From: Paracoccus cavernae
Lineage (GTDB): Bacteria > Pseudomonadota > Alphaproteobacteria > Rhodobacterales > Rhodobacteraceae
Length of the DNA: 64,000 bases
Reading direction: 5' to 3'
Assembly (NCBI GenBank): GCA_030410095.1
Contig: JAUFRC010000001.1
Location: 2,932,501 to 2,996,500, forward strand
Shown here: in pieces, positions 53,057 to 62,510 of the stretch
How positions within the stretch are numbered: the stretch's first letter is position 1
Layout of the letters: every line of letters starts with the position of its first letter
Program-made: the position numbers and the translations under genes
Notes under the pieces: model-generated
The model's database searches: none
Told to the model about the DNA's origin: nothing
Seen by the model: the letters and a program-made list of their open reading frames with translations, nothing else

Positions 53057-53144
53057 GTTGATTTCTGTCGAGACGTGACCCGGTTTTTCCACCGAGAACT
53101 GACCCACCTTTAGATTATGCGAAGCGGGTCATGTTTGGGTCAAG

Positions 53145-53920
53145 TCATCGCAGCCTCCTTTTCTTTCGGGCTGCTGCTTCGGTGCTGGCTTTGAAGCGGA
53201 AGCTGTCGTTACCGGTTTCCAGGATATGACAACGGTGAGTAAGCCGATCGAGCAGCGCCGTGGTCATCTTGGCGTCGCCAAAGACCGTGGCCCATTCGCT
53301 GAAGCTGAGATTTGTGGTGATGATGACACTGGTGCGTTCGTAAAGCTTGCTCAGCAGATGGAAGAGCAGTGCGCCGCCTGAGGCGCTGAACGGCAGGTAA
53401 CCCAGCTCGTCGAGGATCACGAGGTCGAGGCGCACAAGGGTCTCGGCAAGCTGGCCTGCCTTTCCCTTCGTCTTTTCCTGCTCAAGGGCGTTGACCAATT
53501 CGATGGTCGAGAAGAACCGCACCTTGCGGCGGTGATGCTCAATGGCCTGGATGCCAAGCGCGGTCGCAACATGGGTCTTTCCGGTGCCGGGCCCACCGAT
53601 GAGCACGATATTCTGCGCCCCTCCATGAACTCGCATCGATGGAGCTGGCGCACCGTGGCTTCATTCATCTCGCTGCTTGAGAAGTCGAAACCCGACAGGT
53701 CTTTGTAGGCCGGAAAGCGTGCCGCTTTCATATGATAGGCAATCGACCGGACCTCTCGTTCGGCCATCTCCGCCTTCAACAGCTGGGTTAGGATCGGAAC
53801 TGCCGCTTCGAATGCAGGCGCGCCTTGCTCAATCAAATCGGTCACGGCCTGCGCCATGCCATGCATCTTGAGGCTGCGAAGCATGATAATGACGGCGCCG
53901 CTGGCGGGATCATGACGCAT
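53145..53920 (-). CDS. istB: IS21 helper ATPase IstB (frame break)
   Basis: A AAA+ transposition helper. The N-terminal part is [20 protein letters not shown], then [20 protein letters not shown]. After a break near 53625, [20 protein letters not shown] (Walker A), [20 protein letters not shown] (Walker B) and [20 protein letters not shown] follow. About 258 residues. Its start overlaps the istA stop by 11 bp. Confidence 0.92.
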
Positions 53921-55478
53921 GGCGGCCTCCGGTGTTATGGGCCCGCAGATCGTCGTAGCGCCCGACATTTGCCTTAGGCTCGCGGCGCAGCGCGAGCGCT
54001 TGGGGCGTATCGATGAGCGGCCCATCGTTGGTTTTGCCATCAATCAGGCGATGGAGAATATTCAGCACATGTGTCTTGGTCGCGACCCCTTCGGCCAAAG
54101 CCAGTTCCACAGCGGTCAGAACAGCTTGCTCGTCATGGTGCAGGACCAATGCAAGGATATCGACCATCTCACGGTCTCCACCAGGACGTCGCAGCATCTG
54201 TTCCTGCAACTGTTTGAATCCTGGCGGCAGCTCGGCAAACGGAGCGCCATTCCTGAGCGCGCCAGGTTTGCGCTGGATGACCGCCAAATAATGCCGCCAG
54301 TCGTAGACCGTTTGCGGCGGTAGTTGGTGGGAGCGGTCAATCCGCCGTGCATGCTCGCATAGGATCTGGCCCTCTGCGGCGATGACGAGCCGGTCAGGAT
54401 AGACGCGGAGGCTGACAGGGCGGTTCGCGAACGACGCCGGCACGCTGTAGCGAGTGCGCTCGAAGCTGATCAGACAGGTGGGAGAGACGCGCTTGCTCCA
54501 TTCGATGAAGCCATCGAAGGCCGGCGGCACCGGCATCAACGCGGCCTGTTCCTCAGCCCAGGCATCGGCCACAGTCCCAGCCAGACGGCCATGCGGGATC
54601 TCCTGCCAGAGCGCCTTGCAGCGCTGTTCCAGCCAATCATTCAGCGCCGCGAGATCGGGAAAGTCCGGCATCGGCTGCCAAAGCCGCGGTCGTGCATCCT
54701 GGACGTTCTTCTCGACCTGACCCTTCTCCCAACCTGCGGCCGGATTGCAGAATTCCGGCTCGAAGACATAATGGTTGGCCATGGCGAGGAAGCGCATGTT
54801 GACCTGTCGCTCCTTGCCGCGCCCGATCCGATCCACCGCTGTCTTCGTTCGGCATGGCCTCGGACCGGTGGCGGCTCACGCCTCACTATCGTAGATGCCA
54901 CGTTCCGGCACACCGCCCAGAACACGGAAACCGTGCCAGTGGGCATCGAACAGCATCTCGTGGGTCTGAAGCAGATATGCCCGCACGAGGAACGCCCGGC
55001 TGTGAGACAGCTTGATATGCGCAACCTGCAACTTTGTGCGCTCACCGCCAAAAACCGCGTAGTCTTCGCTCCAGTCGAACTGGAAGGCTTCACCCGCTCG
55101 GAAGCTCAGTGGCACGAAACTGCCGCGCCCCGTCGTTTGTTGTTCACGCTGGCGGTCTGCCCGCCACGCACGGGCGAAGGCCGCAACTCTGCCATAAGAA
55201 CCGGTGAAGCCAAGAGCCACGAGATCAGCGTGAAGCCGTGTCAGAGGACGGCGCTGCTTACGTGATTTGGACGCCTCGGTCTTCAGCCATGCCGCAAGCT
55301 TGTCCGCAAAAGGATCAAGCTTGCTCGGACGCTCCGGAACCGCGAACTTCGGCTCGACCGTGCCAGAGTTCAGATACTTCTTGATGGTGTTGCGCGACAA
55401 ACCAGTGCGACGTGCGATCTCACGGATCGGCAGTTTCTGTCGCAGGGCCATCCGCCGGATGACATTCAAAAGTCCCAT
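53910..55478 (-). CDS. istA: IS21 transposase IstA (disrupted near 54880)
   Basis: An N-terminal HTH (IREIARRTGLSRNTIKKYLN) precedes the DDE core start (EAFQFDWSEDYAVFGGERTK). After the break come MANHYVFEPEFCNPAAGWEK and GQVEKNVQDARPRLWQPMPD with the catalytic Glu, then the C-terminal beta domain. At 54845-54890 the expected GIYDNMRTAVDRIG is replaced by GIYDSEA, a stop, and about 30 extra bases before TAVDRIG resumes. That is larger than a homopolymer slip. Start at 55478 (MGLLNVIRRMALRQKLP). About 520 residues. Confidence 0.88.
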
Positions 55479-55594
55479 GTGGATCACTCCTCGGTCCCCC
55501 GTCGCTCGCTGCGTTGGGAGAAGGGTCACATGGGTCAATTCTCAATGAAAATTATCCCGTCTACCGGGTCACGTCTCGACGGAAATCAACAATC

Positions 55595-55930
55595 ATGGAC
55601 ATTATCAAAGCGGCGCTGCTGCCGCATATTCTGGAAATCATCGGGATCCTGCTGGCCTCGCTGATTGGCTGGGCCGCCAACACCGCGCGGCGCAAATGGG
55701 GCATCGACATCGAGGCCCGCCACCGCGAGGCGCTTCAATCGGCCCTGCTCAACGGCGCGCGGCTGGCGCTCGAGCGCGGCTTTGGCGGACAGGCGGCGGT
55801 GGCCGAGATCCTCAAGCATGTGCAGATCAGCGTTCCGGATGCGGTGATCGGGCTGGATGCGCACAAAGAAGTGCTGGGCAATCTGGCGCAGGCGAAACTG
55901 CGCGAGGCAGCGGGACGGCATAGAAGCTGA
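55595..55930 (+). CDS. Phage holin-like membrane protein
   Basis: 111 residues: an N-terminal transmembrane helix (HILEIIGILLASLIGWAANT) followed by WGIDIEARHREALQSALLNG, an alanine-rich helix and SVPDAVIGLDAHKEVLGNLA. This layout (one anchor, then a soluble helical domain rich in EARHREAL) occurs in lysis-module proteins of Rhodobacterales phages. The holin role is inferred. The start codon is only 4 bp from the IS21 end, so its native promoter has been cut off. High GC, like the phage genes to the left. Confidence 0.55.
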   Translation: MDIIKAALLPHILEIIGILLASLIGWAANTARRKWGIDIEARHREALQSALLNGARLALERGFGGQAAVAEILKHVQISVPDAVIGLDAHKEVLGNLAQAKLREAAGRHRS

Positions 55931-56029
55931 CGCGGAGATGCTGCTGTGAAGAATCACGATAGATAGGGGCAATCTGGGGATTCGCGAGGCACGCATGCCA
56001 TGATATGACATGTAAAACAGGAGGCCGGC

Positions 56030-56788
56030 ATGGCGCAAAAAACCCAGATCGAATGGACCGACGCGACGTGGAATCCTGTCGCCGGCTGCATCAAAGTCGG
56101 GGCCGGTTGTGACAACTGCTACGCTGAGCGATTTGCGGAGCGTTGGCGCGGTGTGCCTGATCATCCGTATGAGTTCGGGTTTGATTTGCGACTTTGGCCG
56201 GCGCGACTGAAGCAGCCGAGAGCTTGGAAAAGGCCGCGGATGATCTTCGTTAACTCGATGAGCGACCTTTTCCAGAAAGAGATTCCCATCGAGTTTGTCG
56301 ATCAAGTTTTTGACGCAATGGAAGCTGCGGACTGGCATGTCTATCAAGTCCTTACAAAACGTAGTTCGTTGATGCGAAACTACACTCGGCGGCGCTACGG
56401 AGCGGGAAAGGTTCCGTCCCACATATGGCTCGGGGTCTCCGTAGAGGATGGTGCTCACAAGAGTCGGATAGAGCACCTAAAGCAGATCAAGTCTGATGCT
56501 CTCTTTATTTCTTTCGAGCCTTTACTCGCGCCGGTCGGTGAGATTGACCTTCGAGGTGTGGCTTGGGCAATTGTGGGTGGAGAGAGTGGTCCTGGGGCCC
56601 GACCGATGGATGGGGCTTGGGCAACCGAAATTAGACTCATGTGTGAGCGAGATTCTGTCGCCTTCTTCTTCAAGCAGTGGGGAGGGGCTAGACCAAAATC
56701 GGGAGGTCGAACTCTTGACGGAGAAGAATGGAACGGCTTTCCTTGGCAGATAGTCCCCAATTCGATTCTTGAGGCTCTGAGGAGCTGA
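56030..56788 (+). CDS. DUF5131 (phage Gp37/Gp68, three-Cys-motif) protein
   Basis: An intact 252-residue ORF behind a caggagg site. It begins QIEWTDATWNPVAGCIKVGA and has the three-cysteine cluster GCIKVGAGCDNCYAERFAER (C-x6-C-x2-C). It is followed by RPRMIFVNSMSDLFQKEIPI, VYQVLTKRSSLMR, IWLGVSVEDGAHKSRIEHLK, LFISFEPLLAPVGEIDL and IVGGESGPGARPM. The family is found in phages and islands and has a TIM-barrel-like pattern with a possible metal or Fe-S cluster; its reaction is unproven. It lies 17 bp before tcmP, its habitual partner. The pair is lower in GC than the flanking phage genes. Confidence 0.88.
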   Translation: MAQKTQIEWTDATWNPVAGCIKVGAGCDNCYAERFAERWRGVPDHPYEFGFDLRLWPARLKQPRAWKRPRMIFVNSMSDLFQKEIPIEFVDQVFDAMEAADWHVYQVLTKRSSLMRNYTRRRYGAGKVPSHIWLGVSVEDGAHKSRIEHLKQIKSDALFISFEPLLAPVGEIDLRGVAWAIVGGESGPGARPMDGAWATEIRLMCERDSVAFFFKQWGGARPKSGGRTLDGEEWNGFPWQIVPNSILEALRS

Positions 56789-56805
56789 CTTAACATAGGC
56801 TGGCC

Positions 56806-57729
56806 TTGGCAAAAAAATCGCATGTAGAAAAAACAGTTGGGCCTTGGGCGAATCAAAAGCTCGACGCACTTGAGAGTTATTTGAACTCCTATATGCAGGT
56901 TATGAAAAAGCAACGCTTCAAGCTTTTCTATATCGATGCCTTTGCCGGTGCCGGAATGGTAAAGGTAAGAGAGGGTGCAGGCGACTCTTCGACCGATGAT
57001 CTGGATATGTTTTCGTCGGGGCAGATGACCGAAGACGATCAGAGGCAGGTCGAGGCCTATATAAAAGGATCACCTTTGCGAGCATTGGGGCTCGAGCGGA
57101 GGTTTGATCATTATAGATTCATTGATCTTGATCCCAAGAGGGTTGCGGATCTGAACAAGCTTGCGGAACCGTTTGCTGACAGTGAAGTCAAGGTAATCCA
57201 GGACGAGGCTAACAAGGTCGTCCAAGATATTGCTTCTAAGTTCGTGAACCCGTCTTGGCGCGGCGTTGCGTTCTTGGATCCATACGGTCCTCATCTTCAT
57301 TGGCAAACTCTGGAAGCTCTCGCTTCCACCGGGAAGTTTGATGTGATCTTGAATTTCCCTCTCGCCATGGCAATAAATCGACAAATCAAAAGAGATGGCG
57401 CAAACCCAGAGAAGTGGGTCTCGCAGTTGGATCTTTGCTTTGGTGGACCTAGTTGGCGCGATGCGGCGTATGGGGAGATCGAAGGCCTATTTGGTGCAGA
57501 GCAGTTCAAGCACGATGATGCCGCCGGAAGGCTTTTAAGGCTCTATGTTGATAATCTTCGTGGTATTTTCAGTAGCGTGGCTGCGCCAAGCTTGGTGCGA
57601 AATACTAAAGGTACGCCACTTTATTATCTGATATGGGCGAGCGGCAACGCTCGCGGATTGCCGATAGCGGAGCATATTCTAAAGCTAGGCGAAAAGGTGA
57701 GCGTGCCTCGCAAGCGTAAGGATCGCTAA
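56806..57729 (+). CDS. tcmP: Three-Cys-motif partner protein TcmP
   Basis: An intact ORF of 307 residues with TTG start (AKKSHVEKTVGPWANQKLDA). Family motifs are KLFYIDAFAGAGMVKVREGA (SAM-methyltransferase-like glycine loop), GSPLRALGLERRFDHYRFID, then LDPKRVADLNKL, AFLDPYGPHLHWQTLEALAS and DVILNFPLAMAINRQIKRDG. NFP resembles the D/N-P-P-Y/F region of methyltransferases. TcmP proteins are defined by co-occurrence with the preceding three-Cys protein. No function has been established that I can cite. The 17-bp spacing indicates an operon. Confidence 0.88.
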   Translation: MAKKSHVEKTVGPWANQKLDALESYLNSYMQVMKKQRFKLFYIDAFAGAGMVKVREGAGDSSTDDLDMFSSGQMTEDDQRQVEAYIKGSPLRALGLERRFDHYRFIDLDPKRVADLNKLAEPFADSEVKVIQDEANKVVQDIASKFVNPSWRGVAFLDPYGPHLHWQTLEALASTGKFDVILNFPLAMAINRQIKRDGANPEKWVSQLDLCFGGPSWRDAAYGEIEGLFGAEQFKHDDAAGRLLRLYVDNLRGIFSSVAAPSLVRNTKGTPLYYLIWASGNARGLPIAEHILKLGEKVSVPRKRKDR

Positions 57730-57847
57730 GGCCGGTGTCTGAGGGTGTGGACCTTTCGGTCAGACGGCGATGGTTTCGCGGTCGCACGCGCTCGGTAGGG
57801 CATGCCGACGCCGCCGTTATATCTGCCAGATGGGACGGCCGCCTCAA

Positions 57848-58185
57848 TCAACAGTCCGCATACGCGCCCTTGCTGTACCGCGGCCAGTCCCTTGCATGGC
57901 TCTGTCTCACCATTTCGCAGGCGATGTCCGGAATGCGTTCGGTGGCGCAGTGCACGACCGGCATGCCGTAATGATCGACATCCCTCACGTCACAGCGCAG
58001 GGTTTCGTCAGCGACCAGCCGCGATAGTGCGCGGCTCGCCTCAGCCCCTCCCGACTCTTTGATCTCGGGCGCATTGATGCCCCCGATGCGCAGCCGCAGG
58101 TTTTCCCCGGGCTGTCGAGCCGGATCGTGTCACCGTCGATAGCGACGGCACCGGTGATGATAATGGTGGCGAGTGAAAGGATCAT
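57848..58185 (-). CDS. Thermonuclease-like (SNase) exported protein (frame break)
   Basis: An N-terminal hydrophobic segment (MILSLATIIITGAVAIDGDT) leads into IRLDSPGENLRLRIGGINAPEI in a repaired frame (one base missing near 58112). It continues SRALSRLVADETLRCDVRDV and DHYGMPVVHCATERIPDIAC, ending KGAYADC. The pattern DGDTIRL, then LRIGGINAPE, is the staphylococcal-nuclease fold. Some catalytic arginine/glutamate positions are hard to verify. About 112 residues, short but within the range of phage-island SNase proteins. Confidence 0.7.
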
Positions 58186-58269
58186 GGCAGAGGTCTATCA
58201 CAGGCACGTATCCGTCCAGTTAACGCATGGAAGCTGGCTCGATCGTCTCGACTCGCGAGCCTCGGTAGC

Positions 58270-58947
58270 ATGTGCAACCTTTACCAGACCGCGAAATCGG
58301 CCGATCTCGTCGCGCAGCTCTTTCGCGAGCCGCTGCGCGATCTGACCGGCAACGAGCCGTGGCCGGAGGACGTCTATCCCGACCGCACCGCGCCGATCAT
58401 CCGGCATGACGGCGATGGGCCGGCGGTCGCGCGGGCCCGATGGGGCATGCCGACCCCGCCGATGTACCTCAAGACCACCCGCGATCCGGGCGTGACCAAT
58501 ATCTGCAACACCAGCAGCCCGCATTGGCGGCGTTGGCTCGGGCCGGACCATCGCTGTCTCGTGCCAGTTGTGCGGTTTTCCGAGCCAGGGGCTGATCACA
58601 AGCCCGTCTGGTTCGCACCCGTCGATGGGCGGCCGATTTTCTTCGCGGGCATCCAGACGCAGGGCTGGACCTCGGTGCGCAAGGTCAAGGACGGTGCAAC
58701 GGTGGAGGATCTGTTCGGCTTCCTGACCGGTTCGCCGAATGCGGAAAATCGATCGGCAGCAGATGATGAGGTGCGAATGGGTCTACAAGAATTGAAGTTG
58801 TTCGTTTGCTGTGCTGTCAGCGCGCAACGCGAAAGCATGACGTCGCGGTTTGAAAGCTATCTGGCTAGGCGCGTGTCATTTGTTCATTGTTCAGACGAAA
58901 GGGAGTGCGCATTAGGCCCTAGCAAGCCGAGATCTAGGTGCGCATGA
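58270..58947 (+). pseudogene. SRAP/YedK-HMCES-type protein, C-terminus replaced
   Basis: SRAP proteins covalently trap abasic sites in single-stranded DNA through Cys2. The first 155 residues are canonical: MCNLYQTAKSADLVAQLFRE with Cys2, then RARWGMPTPPMYLKT, NICNTSSPHWRRW and RCLVPVVRFSEPG with the active-site Glu. At LFGFLTGSPNAE the match stops; the following 70 codons (ENRSAADDEVRMGLQELKLF onward) are unrelated, so the region with the catalytic His is missing. The junction near 58740 coincides with a drop in GC content, pointing to recombination. Confidence 0.82.
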
Positions 58948-59086
58948 CGAAAACGATCTCAGCAGCTTGATAAAAATTAACTGCAAAAGATCTCCTTAAT
59001 GAACCCCTCGGATGCGTTGGGGTGTTGACGAAATCTGGGGTGTGTTCGTAGGATTGAGTGCGCAACGCATCAATGGGATGGTTTTT

Positions 59087-60279
59087 ATGGCTACTACCCG
59101 TACTGAAACAAGCATCGCGACCAACGGAAAAGAACAAAAGCACCTCTATGCAGATGGGGAATATGGAGGTGCTGTCGTCAATCATATTAGGAATCTGGGC
59201 TTTGAATTAATTACGAGCTTCTCTCATGGCCACCACGTTCGGTCGGGGAAGGGGGCTGATGTTTTTAACTTTACAAACCTCGGAAACGTTAGAAACACCG
59301 TTGTTGGGCGGTTTGAAGATTTTGACCCGACTCAGGATAAAATCCAGATCAATGGTGTTGATTTGGATTTTAACAATCTTCCGAGTAACGTTCGGATAGT
59401 GTCTTATAATGGGGATCACAATGATCCTGGAGCGTTGCCTCAGCAGTGGCTTCTCATTGATACTGGGGCAGGGCATATATTCTATGCACTAGAAGGGGCT
59501 CGCGTAGATATGACCGGCGACGGGGGGCGACCGGGAATGATGGGAATCAAGAGTCGCATTTTTTAGATTCGGTTCCCAACTTTTCGTCTTTGCCCGATGT
59601 GAGATATCAAAATCCTTTCAACTTCGTGCCGGCTGGCTACACGCCCGATGGTGGGGAGGTTATCCACGATTATTACGTTGGAGAAAATCCAGACCATAAC
59701 TGGGGAGACCGTGACCCTTCGGACTTAGCCGCATATGTGGCGGGCACAGCAGGCGGTGACTTGATAGCATCAGGGCTAAATGACGATTTGGTCCGCGGAA
59801 ACGGCGGTAACGACCTGATATGGGGTGGGGATGGAAACGATTTGGTTTACGGCCAAACGGGAAATGATACATTGTACGGCAATGCCGGCAATGACACCCT
59901 TAACAGGGGAGCTGGATCTGATCGATTGATTGGAGGAGCCGGGCGTGATGTATTGTGGGGAGGGAACGACGCTAGTCGAGATACCTTTGTCTTTTCAGCC
60001 CTGATTCACTCAAAGGTAGGTGCGCAGCGTGATGTAATTCAGGACTTTCAGCATGGCGTAGATGTAATCGAGTTGACGACACTCGATTCCAACGTAAGCG
60101 TGGCAGGCAATCAAAATTTTCTGTTTGGTGGTGCGACTGCAATCGCTAACGGTGTTTGGTATGGCTCCGCGAATGGAGGTGTGATCGTTCGCGGGGACAT
60201 CAATGGAGATAAGGTCGCCGATTTTGAGATTTTTGTCGCCAACGTGACATCCGTAACGGCCACCGACTTCTTGCTTTGA
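59087..60279 (+). CDS. RTX-type calcium-binding repeat protein (frame break)
   Basis: About 397 residues after one frame repair near 59540. The N-terminal part (MATTRTETSIATNGKEQKHL, then FNFTNLGNVRNTVVGRFEDF) resembles a hemolysin-type terminal module. The second part has repeats GNGGNDLIWGGDGNDLVYGQ and TGNDTLYGNAGNDTLNRGAG, nonapeptides that bind Ca2+. They are followed by DTFVFSALIHSKVGAQRDVI and ending SVTATDFLL, the usual type I secretion end. It is probably exported by a type I system encoded elsewhere. The start is uncertain between 59078 and 59087. AT-rich region. Confidence 0.82.
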
Positions 60280-60295
60280 GGCCCTGATTGGGAGA

Positions 60296-60327
60296 TAAAT
60301 AGCTCGGTGCGTCGCATTGAGCTATTT
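60296..60327 (+). other. Hairpin after RTX gene
   Basis: Arms aaatagctc and gagctattt around a 13-nt loop, about 16 bp after the stop; no T-run. Possible terminator or mRNA end structure. Confidence 0.5.
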
Positions 60328-60400
60328 AGGCTTTCGATATTTTCTCGTCGGATTGTTAAGCTTCTTTGAAGTCACCGCTTCATGGCCTACGCGTCAAATC

Positions 60401-60784
60401 TTAGAGTTCACAGATTAAATGCTGGTGAGATGGCGACCGAAGTCTAAGGCTTGGAGCGATGTCCAGTCCGATCGATGATTGTCTGATGACTGTGGGTATG
60501 GGCGCTGACCGTCGTGGCGAACGCCTGACTCCTCGGTTGAGTGCCTCTATCGCATTCTCTATGTGTGCGCGGGCCTCGAGCATCAGGGCTAACTGGCTCT
60601 TTGTCGCTATTGCGGTCGACGAAAAATTAATTTCGTATTCGGACAAAACGTGTGAATAGGCCTTACCCAATGTCTCAAGGTGTTTGATAAAGTCAAGATG
60701 GCTTTCGTTTAAGCTGCCAGCTTTTCTTTCGAATGTTAGTGAGGCGCGATTAGCTTCTGTTGTAACAAAAACTGAGGTTGGCAT
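60401..60784 (-). CDS. Hypothetical protein, 127 residues
   Basis: Begins MPTSVFVTTEANRASLTFER behind a taggagtg site. The middle is helical (SHLDFIKHLETLGKAYSHVL, then ARAHIENAIEALNRG), and the last 40 residues are basic and poorly structured, which may reflect a frame error. No family is recognised. It is followed upstream on the same strand by the sulfotransferase gene with 9 bp between, so the two may form an operon. Confidence 0.5.
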   Translation of the reverse strand: MPTSVFVTTEANRASLTFERKAGSLNESHLDFIKHLETLGKAYSHVLSEYEINFSSTAIATKSQLALMLEARAHIENAIEALNRGVRRSPRRSAPIPTVIRQSSIGLDIAPSLRLRSPSHQHLICEL

Positions 60785-60793
60785 GGTTCACTC

Positions 60794-61610
60794 CTAGGTG
60801 TTTTTCGAAAAGCTGGAGCCAAAGCGCTCTTCTATGAAGCGGCTCTGTTTGTGGAGCTTTTCCTGAAGAAAGCTTATGACGCTATCTGGGAAATCTACCC
60901 TGGTTCCTTTGAAGACTACTTTAGTTGCCTTTGGGTATTTTCCTTTCTGGATATCCGCGAAAGTCTCAATGCGACGAAGGAAATCTAAGGGATCTCGAGC
61001 GATATCGCCGAAAGGAAGGTAAAGGATGCTTTTGGCGTCCATTTGCGCATCCCAGCGTTGAACGTGAGAAAAGTAATCGCCCCGCTCGAACACCTCAGGC
61101 TTCGATGCCTCCCTGATCCAGTCATCCAAGCTCTTCAGGTCGGGTTTGTGCCTACTGATGTTCATGGCAATTTGTGATAGGGCCCGCTGAATAGGGGATC
61201 TAATTATATAAATAATGCGGACGTCAGCGCCTAAGAACTTTTTGACAAACTCGATGCCTTCCGCGGGAATGCCGCAGTACTCTGGTGTGATATCAATGCC
61301 AATGCGATCAGGGCTACAGCGAGAAAAGACGCGTTTGTACCAGTTTCCGTTTAGCATGGGGGCCTCAGTCAGGCTATCAAGATAGGAGAGGTAATCTTGG
61401 TCGTTTGAGTCCACTAGCTTTTTTGCTTTTCTGACGCTGCTCTTGACGTGCCAAGGCGTCCAGCTTCTGTTTTCAGGTAGGAACTTATGGTCAAAAAAAT
61501 GCAACTCCTTAAACGGAGTTGTCCACACATGGGTTATCTGATAGGTTTTCATGGAGCCAAGAGGTGCCTGCTTTCTGAGCGCCAATGCAGAGAATTTTAG
61601 GGAGGGTCAT
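60794..61610 (-). CDS. PAPS-dependent sulfotransferase (frame break)
   Basis: Transfers sulfate from PAPS to a carbohydrate or other acceptor. The repaired N-terminus MTLPKILCIGAQKAGTSWLH (5'-phosphosulfate loop QKAGTSW) runs through a break near 61520 into WTTPFKELHFFDHKFLPENR. The 3'-phosphate motif is IYIIRSPIQRALSQIAMNIS, followed by ILYLPFGDIARDPLDFLRRI. About 272 residues. The ATG at 61610 has a good site. Low GC. The acceptor is unknown; location beside a second sulfotransferase suggests sulfation of a surface glycan. Confidence 0.83.
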
Positions 61611-61715
61611 GGCGCATCCTTGTAGGTAAGGTGAGGGTGTTCTGTCATTGCATTATCTAGCGTTAGTGGACAGAATCGAGTTGCGTTGCGCGGGCCTGCA
61701 TCCAGGTCAGACGCG

Positions 61716-62510
61716 CTAAAGAGTGTCTAGAGTTTTCCTTAGGAGCGCTATTTTAGCTTTGTCGGCGAGTGGAGGGTTCTTGTTTCCTGCAAAGCTCATC
61801 ATGCTGCCGAGAGCCGTGTCATTTTCAATGGCACGATTGATTAGCTCCTGAACGAAAGGCGCCGCGGGCGATTTCACTTTAAGTGATCTCTCAACTCTCC
61901 CGAATAGGTTATCAATAGCATCCCCTCCTTCAATCCAGAATGGGATAACGCCGTCATAGAGGGTGGTTGGGCTGCCCGTTCTCTCCTTCGGCGGCCAAGG
62001 CCGCTTCGGATGGAAAGCCTTTATCTTGGTTTCGACAAGTTTTATTGTATTGGCAAACAACGTTCCAGTCAGACCCAAAGTGCGGTCAAGATCATTTGTA
62101 GCAATATCCACAAAAGTATCGCAGACGGAGGTAAGCCATCGTGAGTTCATATCCTCTGCGATCGTCTGGCCAAAGTTCTCCGTAATTCTATGGAATAAAG
62201 TATTAGCAGTTGACGAGCTCGGATCCCGGCGCAGGGCAACGATCACGCATGCTAGTAGATGAGATATGCGTTTCTTTCCACCGAACTCTGGCTCAAGCTG
62301 TCGAAAGTGCTCGACGATGTTTTTCGTCCGGCCCGCCCATACTTTGGTTTGTTTCCCGTAAATTACGCTATTCGCAAAGCCATCCAGATTACACTGCGGA
62401 TTTGGTAGGTTAGCGCCTTGGTTCTCGAGGAAAGAAATTTGGAAATACTGGGGCCACTCGCTGCGAATACTGCGCTCGGCATCAAGAAACAGTTCTTTTG
62501 ATCTTTTTCG
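61716..62510 (-). CDS. Hypothetical protein, N-terminus unresolved
   Basis: An open frame of about 264 codons. The clearest part is VIVALRRDPSSSTANTLFHR, then WLTSVCDTFVDIATNDLDRT and IPFWIEGGDAIDNLFGRVER. The frame stays open upstream to 62510 (RSKELFLDAERSIRSEWPQY, VIYGKQTKVWAGRTKNIVEH), overlapping the end of the second sulfotransferase. No start codon is obvious there; the first candidate is GTG at 62246. Either a frame error hides the start or the frame is a continuation of the sulfotransferase gene. Unknown family. Confidence 0.55.
   Translation of the reverse strand, partial: RKRSKELFLDAERSIRSEWPQYFQISFLENQGANLPNPQCNLDGFANSVIYGKQTKVWAGRTKNIVEHFRQLEPEFGGKKRISHLLACVIVALRRDPSSSTANTLFHRITENFGQTIAEDMNSRWLTSVCDTFVDIATNDLDRTLGLTGTLFANTIKLVETKIKAFHPKRPWPPKERTGSPTTLYDGVIPFWIEGGDAIDNLFGRVERSLKVKSPAAPFVQELINRAIENDTALGSMMSFAGNKNPPLADKAKIALLRKTLDTL

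Larger units (their letters stand above)
53056..55591 (-). mobile_element. IS21-family insertion sequence
   Basis: About 2.5 kb bounded by long inverted repeats: 'tgttgatttctgtcgagacg' from 53056 and, as reverse complement, 'cgtctcgacggaaatcaaca' ending at 55591. They differ at one position in 20 and extend further into acccggt. Inside are istA and istB in the usual order. A target duplication was not found. It separates a truncated TerB-like gene from the holin-like gene, whose ATG lies 4 bp beyond the right end. Confidence 0.93.
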
